Assembly: GCA_015179025.1 (NCBI GenBank)
Contig: WHUX01000008.1
Coordinates: 186,001 to 250,000, forward strand
DNA: 64,000 nucleotides
From: Terfezia claveryi
Lineage: Eukaryota; Ascomycota; Pezizomycetes; Pezizales; Pezizaceae
Direction of reading: 5' to 3'
A program made the position numbers and the translations under genes. Shown one piece after another: positions 12,988 to 24,262 of the stretch (positions are counted from its first letter, which is position 1; every line of letters starts with the position of its first letter). The notes beneath the pieces are model-generated. The model was not told where the DNA came from. It ran no database searches and worked only from the letters and a program-made list of their open reading frames with translations.

Positions 12988-13544
12988 TTATTGGAGTTTT
13001 AGGGACTGAAGCTTCCTTAATGATTCTTCTTCGTCAGATGTGCAGTCACCGCCGAATCGATCGAAATCTGGGAAACTTATGTAGCCACCTGGTTATTGTT
13101 AGTCTGATGCTCAATGGGTCTTGTTAAATGCTGTTGGAACTCACCATTTGGGCTGCAAGGCAGTTCCTTAGGGAAAGTTCCAAAGAACTGGTCTCCCTCT
13201 CCTGGGGGAGATGACGCCGGGCTTGAAGAATTCGAGTCTGTCAAGCCAGGGGAAGACATTCCAGATGCAGTTGGCATTGGCGCTGTCGCAGTCGGGACCG
13301 ATGGCAGGACGGCTACTTTGGCAAGTAGAGCAGAAGCACGGAGCTGGGTCGGCGACTTGCATCGGTCTCGCTCGAGTTGCTGTACTAACGAAATGTCTGT
13401 CGATACCGATGGAGGAGTGACTGATGGAGGAGTAACAGGTGCCCTTCTGATTTTTGCTTTTGAGTCTGGGAGAGTAAGAACCATTGTAGCTGCTGCGGAT
13501 TGAAAATCGGATTGAGCAGAAGCGTTGTCGGTGTAGGCTACCAT
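12988..13544 (-). CDS. Unidentified 166-aa Ser/Pro-rich protein
   Basis: I do not recognise this protein. Exon 1 (13145-13544) starts MVAYTDNASAQSD and is rich in Ser, Pro, Thr and Ala, with a tandem TPPSV TPPSV pair and QLERDRCKSPTQLRASALL. It ends FFGTFPKELPCSPNG at a clean GTGAGT donor. Exon 2 (12988-13088) continues in phase as YISFPDFDRFGGDCTSDEEE and stops at TAA after KLKLQ-like residues. The C-terminal block with its acidic DEEE looks conserved rather than random. Probably disordered; SP sites could be phosphorylated. A very long upstream region (over 3 kb without genes) suggests complex regulation. Confidence 0.6.
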
Positions 13545-16500
13545 GGTTAACTATGAGGAGGATGATCGTTTATAAACTAGCGATGGAGCTTCGTCAACGT
13601 GTTAAGCTTAAGGTGATGTCGTAGACCAATGAAGTCAACCCAGGTAGTGTTATGCTATTGAGCTTCCACGAACAAGTATTGTGAGGTTGGTGAAGAAGAG
13701 CTATGTGGGGGGGGTTGGCTGGGGATTATGTAGTATAGTGCAGTAGGGGCAATAGTTCAAAAAAAGGATGGGAGATGTGTGTCAGGTCAAAGCGGTTGGG
13801 CTGCTCGAGAGCTAGACAGAACAGTGGGATCGTGGTTCTGGGACTGGATGTAGAGGAGGGTGGAGTGCTAAATGGGCGGATTGGATGGATTGGCTGTCTT
13901 GTGGGACTAAAAGGTACGCCCTCCCTTCGTCTTATCCTCTTGGTGCAGTACCTTCCAAGCAGCACAACACAAGCACTTCGTCGTGGTACTTGTGAAGGTA
14001 ACGGTGCTGCGGGATAAAAAAATCCTTCAAAATAGCGTAGGTAGGTGTGCGCGATGCAAAATATCGCAGGTAGACTTCATGGGCTTTGCAAGCTGTGAGT
14101 GGCCACTGGATGTCGATGCAGACGAGTTGTCAACTGCGTGTACTATTTGGGATCTTATGAGAGCTCTTGGACTGGAGCTTTTCCAGCTTCTGATCAGCCA
14201 TGTAGGATATTGATTATCTGTAGGGCATAGGGCGTTCTACTGGCCTGCTGCCGCTTGGCGGGAGCAAACTGCTGTTCAAACTTGAAAATGCGCACCTCCC
14301 ATGCCCCACAGCACATTACAAGCGGCCCTCTTCGTCCTCAGTGTGGATTCAAATCCTCCCGTCGAACTGGGTTCCTGTTAATCCTAGGCGGCTGCTACGT
14401 TGCTGGGATGCTGGGGAGGGCTAGGGATGGGAAGGAGGTGAGCAAGGGAATACGGAGGTGTGGGAGGGGAGTCTGCTCTGCTACATCCTGGGTAGAGGGT
14501 ACTTTGAAGTTGGTATTTGTTCGGTTTGTTCGTCAGCTAACTCGGAACAGAGTCCCCTCGAATGAAGTCTACGGCTATGTGAGTTGTTTCCTCTCCAGCG
14601 TTGATGCTATCTATACCTAGCAACTGGCCGGTCTTCCAAAATGTGAGAGCTTACGACCCGTGGAGCACTCTCCCAATCACTCATTTGCAACAGGGCGAGT
14701 CATCAGCCTGCTGCTGTATGATGCTCTACTGTACATCTCTGCTCAGCAAAAGTCTGAAGTGCATCCATTTCCACCGCTGGTTTCGAATGCTGTACGCGTT
14801 GCATTAAGCACCACCCAGCCAGCGGAGCCAACAAGTATCCCAGCTTTCATCATGGACCACTGACACCTACGTAAGAATAGCGTTCATCCCAATCAGATAA
14901 TTGTAACTTGACCGACCGGCAAAGCCAGGAGTAATAACTTTCAGGCAAAATGACGCCGGTCCAAGGCAGCGTTATTCTTTCCGCATAATCCTATTGGAAT
15001 CGAGACTGGAACAAGAGAGCCAGTCGCCATTCCGGTCTTAAGATAGCCAGGCCCGCAGATCAATGGAAGCGAGACGGCTCCGTTTGGCATACTTGGCCCA
15101 GACAGCTTGCTCTCTCGGTATTCTCCTCAGCCCGGCTCTGCTATATTCTATTCATATGTATGGACCTATAATTTCTTCTCCTGCCTACCTAATCATGCCC
15201 CCATTTTTGGCAAACGCTGAGCTGCATAGTCTGGCTTGCAAACAATCTACACCAGGCCCAGAATGGATTCATAGGCACACCCTCTGATCTAGTCTGGTTG
15301 GCACCTCTGATCGTCTGATTCGCCTCATGCCTGTACATCTACTAGTGCTTTCTATCTTTTGCGCAGTAACGGACATCAGAGAGGGTGATCAATGAGTGAT
15401 CACCCCCGTAGCGAACGAATAAGCAAACATCAGGACCATCCGAAGGGCACCCGAGGGAAAGTTCAAAAGCAAAAAGAAATATTGATTCTGTAGGTTGTAG
15501 CCGCAGAAAGAAAAATTGTTCAGTTTCCCTCAGAGAATGCAGAGCCGTGGGCAAAACGGCGAATATCAGTACCTGGTAATGTATGGGGAAAAAGTTTTAC
15601 GGCGAGCTTATACCTCCAATATTTACTATATCACATACCATACATATTTTACTGCAATTGCTCCACGTTGCAACTACATTCCTACATATTTATTCATGCT
15701 CCGCAATTGATTCGCTTTTACACTTGCTGTCCAACAACCTCCTTGGTTTAGTTCCATCCAACCACTAGGTTAACTGAACAAGACTCTGGTATTTTCTTGG
15801 ATCTTGTTCGCTAGTTAACCCGGTACTTTAGTCGGTTGCGCACTTCACCACCAAGCACACAGTTTTGTCTGTCTCAACATGCCGAAAGTGGACTGAACAC
15901 CTCATACTCCTGCTCGGCATTGAACATGCGACATCCTTGCGGCAGTCACCCTCCTCGGGGGCAAAATGCGTGATCAGACGCTACGCCATGTGGAAAAAAG
16001 CCGAGGGGAGGCGCGGGAGAAGGGACGGCGGAGACCTAGAATGGGAATTTCCCCACTCCCCCCCCCAGCTCCCCCTATGCTTCATCAATCCTCACGCGTG
16101 GGGGATCATGTCTCGCTATTTTGATGATGCGGGGGACAAAGAAGTCACAGAGCATCATTGCATTCAAACTTTCCACTGGCATGCCATGCAGGTGACTTCG
16201 CAATTGCTTATTTCCAATTCCCCAGACTTGATTCAGAAAAATTTCAATTCCCCCACAAGAATACCCACAACTTGGCAAGGAGGCCGAAGAAAAATTGGTA
16301 CTGGCCCAATTGCTAACCTTTCTTCTATTTCCTGGAATCGTGCTTACAATAGGGGATCTGGTTTCCGAGGCCCAATGACGTTGATCCTTGAGACTTGAGG
16401 AGGTCCAGTGCTGGAAAATCCATCTGCGGGTTAAAAAGAAATATGACGACAAAATCTAGACACCAGGCAGGAGGAGAACACGATGTCCTCAGTTTCACGT

Positions 16501-16730
16501 TTGGTCTTGCGAACATATGAACAAGCGAGGTTCAGGCAATTGCGGGACGGCAGGCGAGATGCCGCGCATTTACAAACTAAAAAGCAGATTCATTGCATAT
16601 ATCGATATCATAAGGGGGGAAACAAGAATGTGGTCGCATGTTCAAACACATTCCCAAGTGAAATATGAACTCCTAGATAACTACAGCAATTTGAACGAAA
16701 TAACACTTTGGGACTTGTAATCAAGCTAAC
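13545..16730. other. 3.2-kb gene-free region
   Basis: No frame here shows a recognisable domain. Open frames such as 15865-16398 plus and 16075-16452 minus overlap each other and have no supporting splice structure. The one structured item is the micro-insertion at 15281-15312, listed separately. Confidence 0.5.
15281..15312 (+). mobile_element. Micro-insertion TAGTCTGGTTGGCA with 9-bp target duplication
   Basis: CCTCTGATC (15281-15289) is followed by the 14-bp TAGTCTGGTTGGCA (15290-15303) and then a second perfect CCTCTGATC (15304-15312). The insert is the left part of the 15-mer seen at other loci in the window. Confidence 0.75.
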
Positions 16731-18817
16731 TTAATGATCGACATCATCCCAGCCTCTCCCCTTAACATTGGCCAGCTCATCCATCGACATTGTTTTGCCG
16801 GTGGTAAAATAACCAGCTATCCTCACGTTAGGTAACGCTTCAATAACGTGGAGCTCCCACAATAATAAAGTATGGGGATAATAATGGGGTGCATACCATG
16901 GATCTTTGCATCAATCTCGACACGGCTGTCCGCAGGAATCATTTCATCTGGAATGGGTACTCGTTCAAGGATAGGGATTCCTTGCTCCACAATCGCATCG
17001 TGTTTCATACTTCAACCGATTGTCAATATAAATCTCGATCGGAGATTTTGTGGGGTTGGCATAATGCGGGGAAGCTTACTTGCTCATGCTCAGCATGCGA
17101 TCAATTTTGGTGATGCCCAGCCAATGGAGGATCTTCATATAATACAATGTCAGTCGTTGGCGATTAAGGGGATCCGAAAAAGGGCGGGATTGCTACTTAC
17201 ATCAGGCATCAATGCTTGGAATCGCATGTCCTAATTTTTTTTTTTTATTAATCACGAAGTTCGCGAATGCCGGCAATAACCACCTTTGAGCTCTCACCTT
17301 CACACCGGCAATGTTCTCGGTTCTGCACCGGCGTGATCAGTACGGGTTCAAGAGACGGCAACAGATGGAACGACTTACCTTTTGAAGTACTCGCTAGCTC
17401 GATCCACTCCTCGTTTACGGGCATTATACACAAGGTACTGTGATGCACTTATCAGTTCGTGATCGGGGTTGCAATTGAATGGTGAGTAAGGGCGTATTCA
17501 CTTTTGTTACTTCTCCCAATGCTCTGCCCTCCTTACGGAAGTAAATGACTACACCACTTCCACCATTCTGGGCCTCTTTTACGGCTTCTTCAACACCGAA
17601 AATCAAGTAAGGGCGACATGTGCAGATGTCAGAGCCAAAAACGTCACTTCCGTTACATTCATCATGTACACGAAGAGCAAGGCGGACATTTGGATCAGAC
17701 AATTTGGATACATCGCCGAAGCAATATACTGTCAACCCGCCGATTGGTGGCATGAAAAGTTTGATATCTCCACGAGTTATGAGCTCAGGAAAAGAACCAC
17801 CAGTGTGCTCAAAAAGAGACCGGCGAAGTGTGCCCTCATCTGTGTATCGGTGATTATGCAACGTTAGTCATAGCCGTCGGGAGCTTATCTAGCCTAGGGA
17901 AATGGTACCTATCCCGAATCTCTCTGCAACTCCAGGAAGATACCACACTGGCTCCACGGCAAACTTTGTAACAGCCAATTCACCAAATTCATTCAAGCAA
18001 ATCTTGCCATCGACCTTCAATCTTCCTTCTTTTACAGAGTTCTCTAGCTCTGGTAGTCTCATGTGAGCTTTGGTAATAGCAATTGTTGGCCTTATCTCAA
18101 CGTTCTCCTTATCAATATAGTCCTTGTAGAGCCATGGTGCAAGATGCCCAAACGGGTCCATTGCCACAATCTTCTTAGGGTCTGACCATTGTGGGAAAGG
18201 TCCAATGTTTACTGCAGGTTCAGTATTAGTAAAGTCCGGCCTGTGGTCTACTTTGATTTCCTTGATTGCCATAGCAAGTGCATGGTAAATACTATAACTC
18301 CCACCATGTGCACCAATAGCTGTACTCGGCTCAAGTGTCAGCAACTGATTCAAAAACAACACAACTATTACATCAGGGAAGTGGGAAGAGATATTTACAT
18401 ACCATTGCGCCGCCTAACAGTACCAGAAGCTCGGGAAACAACAACCGGCCCACGCTTCACAGGGTCCTTCTCTCCCCAATTCATAATAATCGGGTCAATT
18501 CCGGACTGCCCCGGGTATGTGGTAAGGATAATCCTGCTGGTTGCTGGTGTAGCTGGCCTCTGAGCCTCCTTACTCGCCTCCTCCGTGGGGGATGCCGGGT
18601 GAGCTTCTGGCTCAGTGACTGTTCCCACTGCAACTGCGTGGGTCTTTGGGGGCACTGGGGTGGTTTTTGCGGCATCTCGAACAGCTTTCACGCCAGCTAA
18701 TGCGTTGACTCGTCCGGTAATAAGATCCAGAGAGGAAGCTAGGGCCTTGTTCTCTTTCTCAATTTTTTCTAACTTGGAAAGTATCTGCGTTAACAGCGAA
18801 GTAGTATCTTCATTCAT
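16731..18817 (-). CDS. Urc1/Urg1-type GTP cyclohydrolase II-like protein (uracil catabolism)
   Basis: Homologous in layout to yeast-type Urc1 and fission yeast Urg1, which are needed to use uracil as nitrogen source or are uracil-induced (family knowledge). Nine exons keep phase exactly: 18403-18817, 17909-18319, 17502-17839, 17379-17437, 17298-17322, 17201-17230, 17080-17132, 16897-17009, 16731-16816; 509 aa. An N-terminal coiled segment (QILSKLEKIEKENKALASSL) leads to the GTP-cyclohydrolase-type core. RVHDECNGSDVF and DICTC hold the three zinc Cys in RibA spacing (C-x10-C-x-C), followed by YFRKEGRALGEVTK. ATG at 18817 is chosen because the longer frame begins with TTG. Confidence 0.87.
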
Positions 18818-20173
18818 GATTGCGAGGTTGCTCAATGGATGGAAGAGAATTATACGCGGCTGGGTATAGATCTTGGGTATGAATGTGGGGCCGGGGAAGG
18901 ATGATGATTAAGGTAAACTGGAGAGGAGGTAGAGCTGCAAGTGTTGAGGTTGAAGGGTCAGAAGACAGCACGAGGAGAATAGGCAAACAGCAAGTACACC
19001 TCCCGAGAGTAATACTATGGAGAGCAAAGGAATGCACAACTTAGTCACCGTACGTACCCGGGTCCAGGGTCATCCAGCCACCGAGCTGAGCTTGAGGAGC
19101 TCTCCGCACTTGTACTCAAGCAAACGGACCAACGTAAGTGCCAGACCCTAGCTGGGCTGCCGAAAGCGGATAAGGCCGGAAGTCGGAGGAACTAGTCCAA
19201 CTCAGGAACGAAACCACTCAACGGCGGCAGTAGTTTCGGTGCCCAGCCAGACCCTTGCAGGGTTTCGGCAAGCAATTACCTACGCCAGCGGCGGATGCAA
19301 AGGTACCTCACCACGCAACAATCCCGCAGGGCTTATTTCTTTTCGATAAACTGTATACTGTTCATCACCACCAATTCATCATATGCATCGGAAGGCATAT
19401 ACATTATACATCCATCGAACCAAGTTCCAGCATATGAGATGTTTTCTCGAAGGCTCGATGTTGAGCCATTCCCGGGCCCTGGCACGGTGGGGGCTAGAAT
19501 CACAGATCGATACCGATCCTCAGGCCCAATTGCGCATGTTTCTTCGATCTCCCCACTGCCGAGCGATGCGTCATGTTGCAGGCTTTCAAATAAGACCCGG
19601 GTATCTAATATAACGGTTGAAATTGTGATATACGAGAGCGCGTTCCACAGGTGTGGAGTGTATATGTGTATATGTGCAGCCGCAGGTTTGTAGATGAGGT
19701 TCACGGGGAATCTTGCAAAGGTGTGGAGATGTACTCCCAGTATGGAACATCGATGGCTATTGGCTGAGGAAGTTGCAGCCTGACTAAGAAGGAAACCAAG
19801 TATGATATATTTAGGTTGATTGATAGGCCACCGTTTGTGACCTTGATTGCCTCAAAAGCAGGCCCTGTAAATAAACAACATCCCTCCGGCCTGACCTCTG
19901 GATCAGCGATGAGCAGCTCGGGGTTGGCCGTCGCACGCTAAATATGACATTGGAAGGTGATATGAGGGTAAGTAGGTACTCAGCTGTGGAGGAGCTCCGG
20001 TGCCAACCAGACTAGGGGATTTTTATGTAAAACAGGCCAGCAAGAGCTCCTGGCATCCGGGTTTTAAATCTTGGCGCAGATTATTCCCCGGAATGAAGAT
20101 GAAACTGTTTTGTCTGGTTTAGTCTGGCTTGCACTAGCCCCTCGCAAGTCTGGTTGAACACTGATATATCTAC

Positions 20174-20205
20174 TCGAATCTTAGTCTGGTTGGCACATCG
20201 AATCT
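20174..20205 (+). mobile_element. Micro-insertion with 8-bp target duplication
   Basis: TCGAATCT (20174-20181), then 16 bp TAGTCTGGTTGGCACA (20182-20197), then TCGAATCT again (20198-20205). A ninth base differs between the two copies (C and A). Confidence 0.7.
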
Positions 20206-20266
20206 GTAAGCTCCCGATCTGATCGAGACTAAGCTCCCGCGTTCCTGCCTGTTTGGTCTGGTCGTG

Positions 20267-20291
20267 CTGAGAGTCTGGTTGCGCCTGAGAG
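20267..20291 (+). mobile_element. Possible older micro-insertion with 7-bp duplication
   Basis: CTGAGAG (20267-20273), TCTGGTTGCGC (20274-20284), CTGAGAG (20285-20291). The insert resembles a decayed copy of the same motif. Short enough to arise by chance, so confidence is low. Confidence 0.35.
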
Positions 20292-20385
20292 CTGCTCCCT
20301 ATGAACGACAGACCGGAGGACGAACTCACATAGCAGCCAGGAAAGCGCTAGATTATTTACTCGTTCCCAAATTAACCAGAAACAT

Positions 20386-20425
20386 TAGGCTACCTAGTCT
20401 GGTTGGCACCAGACTATAGGCTACC
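20386..20425 (+). mobile_element. 22-bp palindromic micro-insertion with 9-bp target duplication
   Basis: TAGGCTACC (20386-20394) and TAGGCTACC (20417-20425) flank a 22-bp insert (20395-20416). The insert has inverted ends TAGTCTGG and CCAGACTA around a 6-nt centre TTGGCA. This defines the minimal inverted terminal repeat of the family. Confidence 0.8.
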
Positions 20426-21378
20426 ATTCCCACCAGTTACTAGTCCGTTTATGTGCCCACAAATTTTGCCTTTGAGGGTAATCTACTGGTGCCCACGCGT
20501 GTTAGGGTTTGTTTACCTATGTACTCCTTTTAACCAAGAGAGTCTCTTCGAAAATACCAGTTGCAAAAGCCTACAAGGTTGACTGACTCCAGAGGGGTTT
20601 TTCCCCTTCCGCGACCAGAGAGAATACCAGCGGGTGACAGATACAGCAAATCGGAAGATCGATCGGTGGAATTTTTGCACATACCAATCGCGGGACTCTC
20701 ATTAACTATCACCGTCGGCTCACTACTCACAGTTTACAGCTCAGGCCAAGCTGCCATCAACATTGATGATGTTGATTCCGAATATAATTTTATGTTTCGG
20801 TGCAGATCAGTTGGGCTTGAAACAACCCAATATCAGAGCATGATATCTTAAATATCCCTCTAATCGAAATATCAAGTTTCCATCATGAAAGTTACCGTGC
20901 ATCATATCTAATTAGCCAAGGACACAGGAAGGTAATAGAAAGAAAAACGAAGTTTTGCTCGTTTCTTAATATACTATGTACAATTGAAAACCAAACGAAG
21001 CGTTAGAAATGAATAAGACATGAAAAAGCATATGGTCACTGTCTTATAATTATTATTATTGTAAGGTTGCATTGTATTAAATCCAATGGTACATATTATC
21101 TTGTTGCTACGATAAATGCAATACCGAGTTTCTTGAATGCTTGGCTTGCATAGTGTGGCTTGGTTTTGCATAGTGAACACGACATAAAGTGGTTTCGGTT
21201 TGTTAGGCGTAAATAGATATATAAGATACATTATCCCCCGATAAAAATGTATAGCTATAAACCACAAGCATTTCTACACACATTCCTACCCACAACAACG
21301 AGGGTGTGGTGTGCATTTTGGAAGCTCCCCCCTCTATTTTCATACAACTTTGATATCGGTCGGGTATTGGTACATACT

Positions 21379-22995
21379 ATGGCGACGTTCCGACCCATCG
21401 GTCGAAATGCATCGGCTTGGGCGGAAAAACGGAAAGAATTGGAGGGAGATATATCTGCTACTCACCCCAGAAATCGCCGACGTGCAATTGCACCGGAGAA
21501 CAAGTTGACAACAATGGAGTCCCGGTGGGCTGAATTCTCTAATGTGATGTTCGGAGGTCAAAGTCCGAAGGAAACTATTCGTAACGCCAATGTTGTTGAT
21601 TTTAAGATATTCTGGGAGTGGCATTTTGGAAAAAGTAACATAGGTGCCTTGTCTACGTTGGAAACAAGTTGGAAGTATTTGCGTCTATACTATACATGTG
21701 AACTGGGGGAGTCAATGGCAAAGAATATGAGCACCAGCAGTAAGTTTGCTTTCCTGGTGCATAAACCTGATGCATAACCGTTGTCCAGATCTGATAAATT
21801 TAGTTTTTATACCAACTTGCGTATAAGCAGGACTTAAAAAGAGACTAAAAACCTAAAGGTGTCATCAATCACCACCACGTTGGTCACCTTTTACGCTCTC
21901 ATTGAGAATGTGATTCGTGGAGACTGAGAGATGGTAGAAGGCGTGTGGATTGGCATTGCATGTATTGTTGTTGTCCTTCACGGCTGGCCGCCCTGGAGTA
22001 GTGCTGGATATAATGTGTCATCCCGGAGAGGCATTGAAGTATAAGGTCAGTAGTCGTTGTATGTCTGTCCGCAGATACTATGGCTGATATTTTCAGACTT
22101 TTCAAATTGTCGCCATTCATAATGAGAATGGGCAACGCCTATATACAATAAAAATAAGTTATCACCTAGTGAAAGGTAAGTGGGGGAAGGGAAAAAATCC
22201 GTGAGTACATAATGTCTTGACATAAATAAGTCGGATGTGCTCAAAGCATATCAGCCACCAACTACATTGGTAGATACCCAGGCGGCATTTATGAGGCAGG
22301 ATTCCAGACAAGGGTTGAAGGATAAATTGTTGCCGTCAGGTTTGCTGAGGGACCCGAATGCCCCCTTGCTACTATCGGCTGTGGATAAAGAAATAATCCA
22401 GGCATTACCAGAGTATAGTACCGCTGAAAAAAGTGTGACAGAAATGAGAATTATGTTAAAGACAAAGTACGGAAGGAAGTATGTGGAGAACGCTTGTGGA
22501 GGGGAAAGAGCAAATTACAAAAGGGTAAAATCAAATGTAACCAACGTGCGGAGAAGCTTGAAGAAAGAGAAACTTGATACAATGATAAAAGAGTACTTCG
22601 CAAATGTCTGCAACGACGAAATCCAATGGCAATTCGATAAGGGGACAAAGAAGGCTGTAGAAAAAGTGGAATTAGATATCCTTTTAGTGTTGGCAACTTG
22701 GTGACAAGGTGGGATTACTGTGGGATATGGTATGTGAAAAGTTGGGCAGTCAGAAGCTCAAGGTGGGCAGCGATGACAGCGACGACAAGGTGGAGAGAGA
22801 CAAGCTGGTTCAATAGGCCGGGATTGTGTCTATTGTGACGCAGTAGGTTTCTCGATGAGATACACCTTAAAGAAATATGTTGTTGGACATTTAGGGAAAT
22901 TGGAAGAACCGTGGTGCATGAAATGTAATGAGTGTTTTGGGGATACTGTTTGTTTACAGGTACATTTGCTTGACTTGCATAACATTACCACCTGA
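21379..22995 (+). pseudogene. Decayed DUF3435/FluG-domain protein (tyrosine-recombinase-like)
   Basis: An ATG at 21379 opens 132 codons with a helical N-terminal block (TMESRWAEFSNVMFGG, VVDFKIFWEWHFGKS) typical of DUF3435 proteins. After a break, the box FTAGRPG with downstream GEALKYK (near 21978-22045) matches their conserved Arg-containing core, but a frame change or stop lies just before it. A third block (22237-22704) has RSLKKEKLDTMIKEYF. A Cys/His-rich tail follows (near 22824-22990): CVYC, CMKCNEC and HLLDLH, in the order of their C-terminal zinc fingers. DUF3435 is the domain of Starship captain recombinases, but many family members are not captains. The breaks indicate loss of function; undetected introns are the alternative. 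Confidence 0.62.
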
Positions 22996-23654
22996 TACGT
23001 TATGATTTGGATTTCATTGGGGCATGCTTAGAGTTGAGTTGGGTGGCAGTAATTGGTTGGAGTCTGTTAAGAATTGTTAGTGAGGTGGCAGGGTGGGACT
23101 GAAGAATTTGGAGGGGATATATATGGTTTTTTTTTTTTTTTTTTTGTTTTAAGGATGTCCTTGTTTGATATCCACTTCGGTTTGGAATATATTTTGGATT
23201 TCTGCTTCAGTGAGTATTTGGCTATATCATTGTGGGGGAACTTACCACGTCTTCCAAGGTCTTCTAGGACTGGTTATTGGAGCTGTAGACATAGTTACTG
23301 ATTGCCGATTTTGAGTTACAGAATAACAGTACAAGCAAAATGTTTGTGGTAATCAAATGCCTTAATAAAGAGAGAGTTCCGTCAGCATCGAGCATTGTGG
23401 GAGGTTGGACGTGGGGTCATTGCAACATTTGGGGTCATTGCAAATGATAATTTTAGCATGGGATGAGAGAGGGAGTATTTATGAATAGGGCTGGCGGGGA
23501 AGGGCGGGGTGAGACGGCATATGAGTATAGTACCACACTAAATAGTGGAGGGTAAACGGATGGATGGGGTGGGAATGAGGATGGAGCTGGAAGGAATTTA
23601 CATGGATGGAGGTGTGAGGGCTTTTCTTATCATGGACTTGTGTATAGGTGCTAG

Positions 23655-24063
23655 TTTGTCAAGTTTAGGGTATTTGTAAAGACAGTGCCAGTACGATCAA
23701 GAATAGATTCCGATGTTGAGAATGTTCTACCTGTGCCGGCTGAAAGTCTAAATATACCGAACATCGATGAAATTGTGATGAACGTTATGACAGAAGTTGA
23801 AAAACTTCTTCCTGAAGGTCGAAACAGACACCCCGTATCGAGCCTCTAAGTCGGTCAGGCAAAAGCAATTTTTGGCAGAGGTCAATATTGCAATTGGATT
23901 AATATTGGGAGCCGCTGCAGACTACCATAAGTTTGCTCCATTTTTGTTGGTAAGATCATGCTTGCATGGCCCAGACAACTTTGTTGAGGGTAATCGTCGT
24001 CGCCCACCAAGAAAGGTATTGGCAGATTACAACGTTAGATATGACAATGAAGTGGAAATATGA
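23655..24063 (+). pseudogene. Unrecognised decayed coding segment
   Basis: The frame near 23655-23840 reads with coding-like composition (SRIDSDVENVLPVPAES, NIDEIVMNVMTEVEKLLPEG) and then stops; a second frame at 23797-24063 continues (FLAEVNIAIGLILGAAADYH). The shift between them suggests one broken gene, perhaps related to the upstream DUF3435 remnant. I do not recognise the family. An 18-base T-run lies upstream near 23128. Confidence 0.35.
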
Positions 24064-24262
24064 ATATAATATTGGGGCGGATAAAGTTCACTAAGGCATG
24101 ACAGTGAAGCGGAGATGTGAATATGATATGGGTTGTAAACATGTAGCTTATATTGGGCACAGAAGTCAGGGTAATACTTGAAGCGGACAGAGGGGTTTAT
24201 TGTATGAATACAAATAGTAAAAGAAAAAAGAAGTCCTTCCAATCCCAATAACAAAAGTTCCT

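Larger units (their letters stand above)
18818..21378. other. 2.6-kb gene-free region with clustered micro-insertions
   Basis: No coding chain is visible. Between 20000 and 20425 the TAGTCTGG motif or close variants occurs at least six times; three of these sites show flanking direct repeats and are listed separately. A copy in reverse orientation (GTGCCAACCAGACTA, 20000-20014) has no visible duplication. Confidence 0.55.

Noticed and set aside
14340..14370. tRNA B-box-like string GGATTCAAATCC
   Set aside because: The surrounding bases do not form a T-stem, and no A-box or acceptor stem is found at the right distance.
15865..16452. 177-codon plus frame and 125-codon minus frame
   Set aside because: They overlap, lack recognisable motifs and have no clean neighbouring exons.
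20000..20014. Exact reverse copy GTGCCAACCAGACTA as one end of a 410-bp element with 20395-20409
   Set aside because: The orientation is inside-out relative to the palindromic copies, and the right copy has its own 9-bp duplication, so the two are independent.
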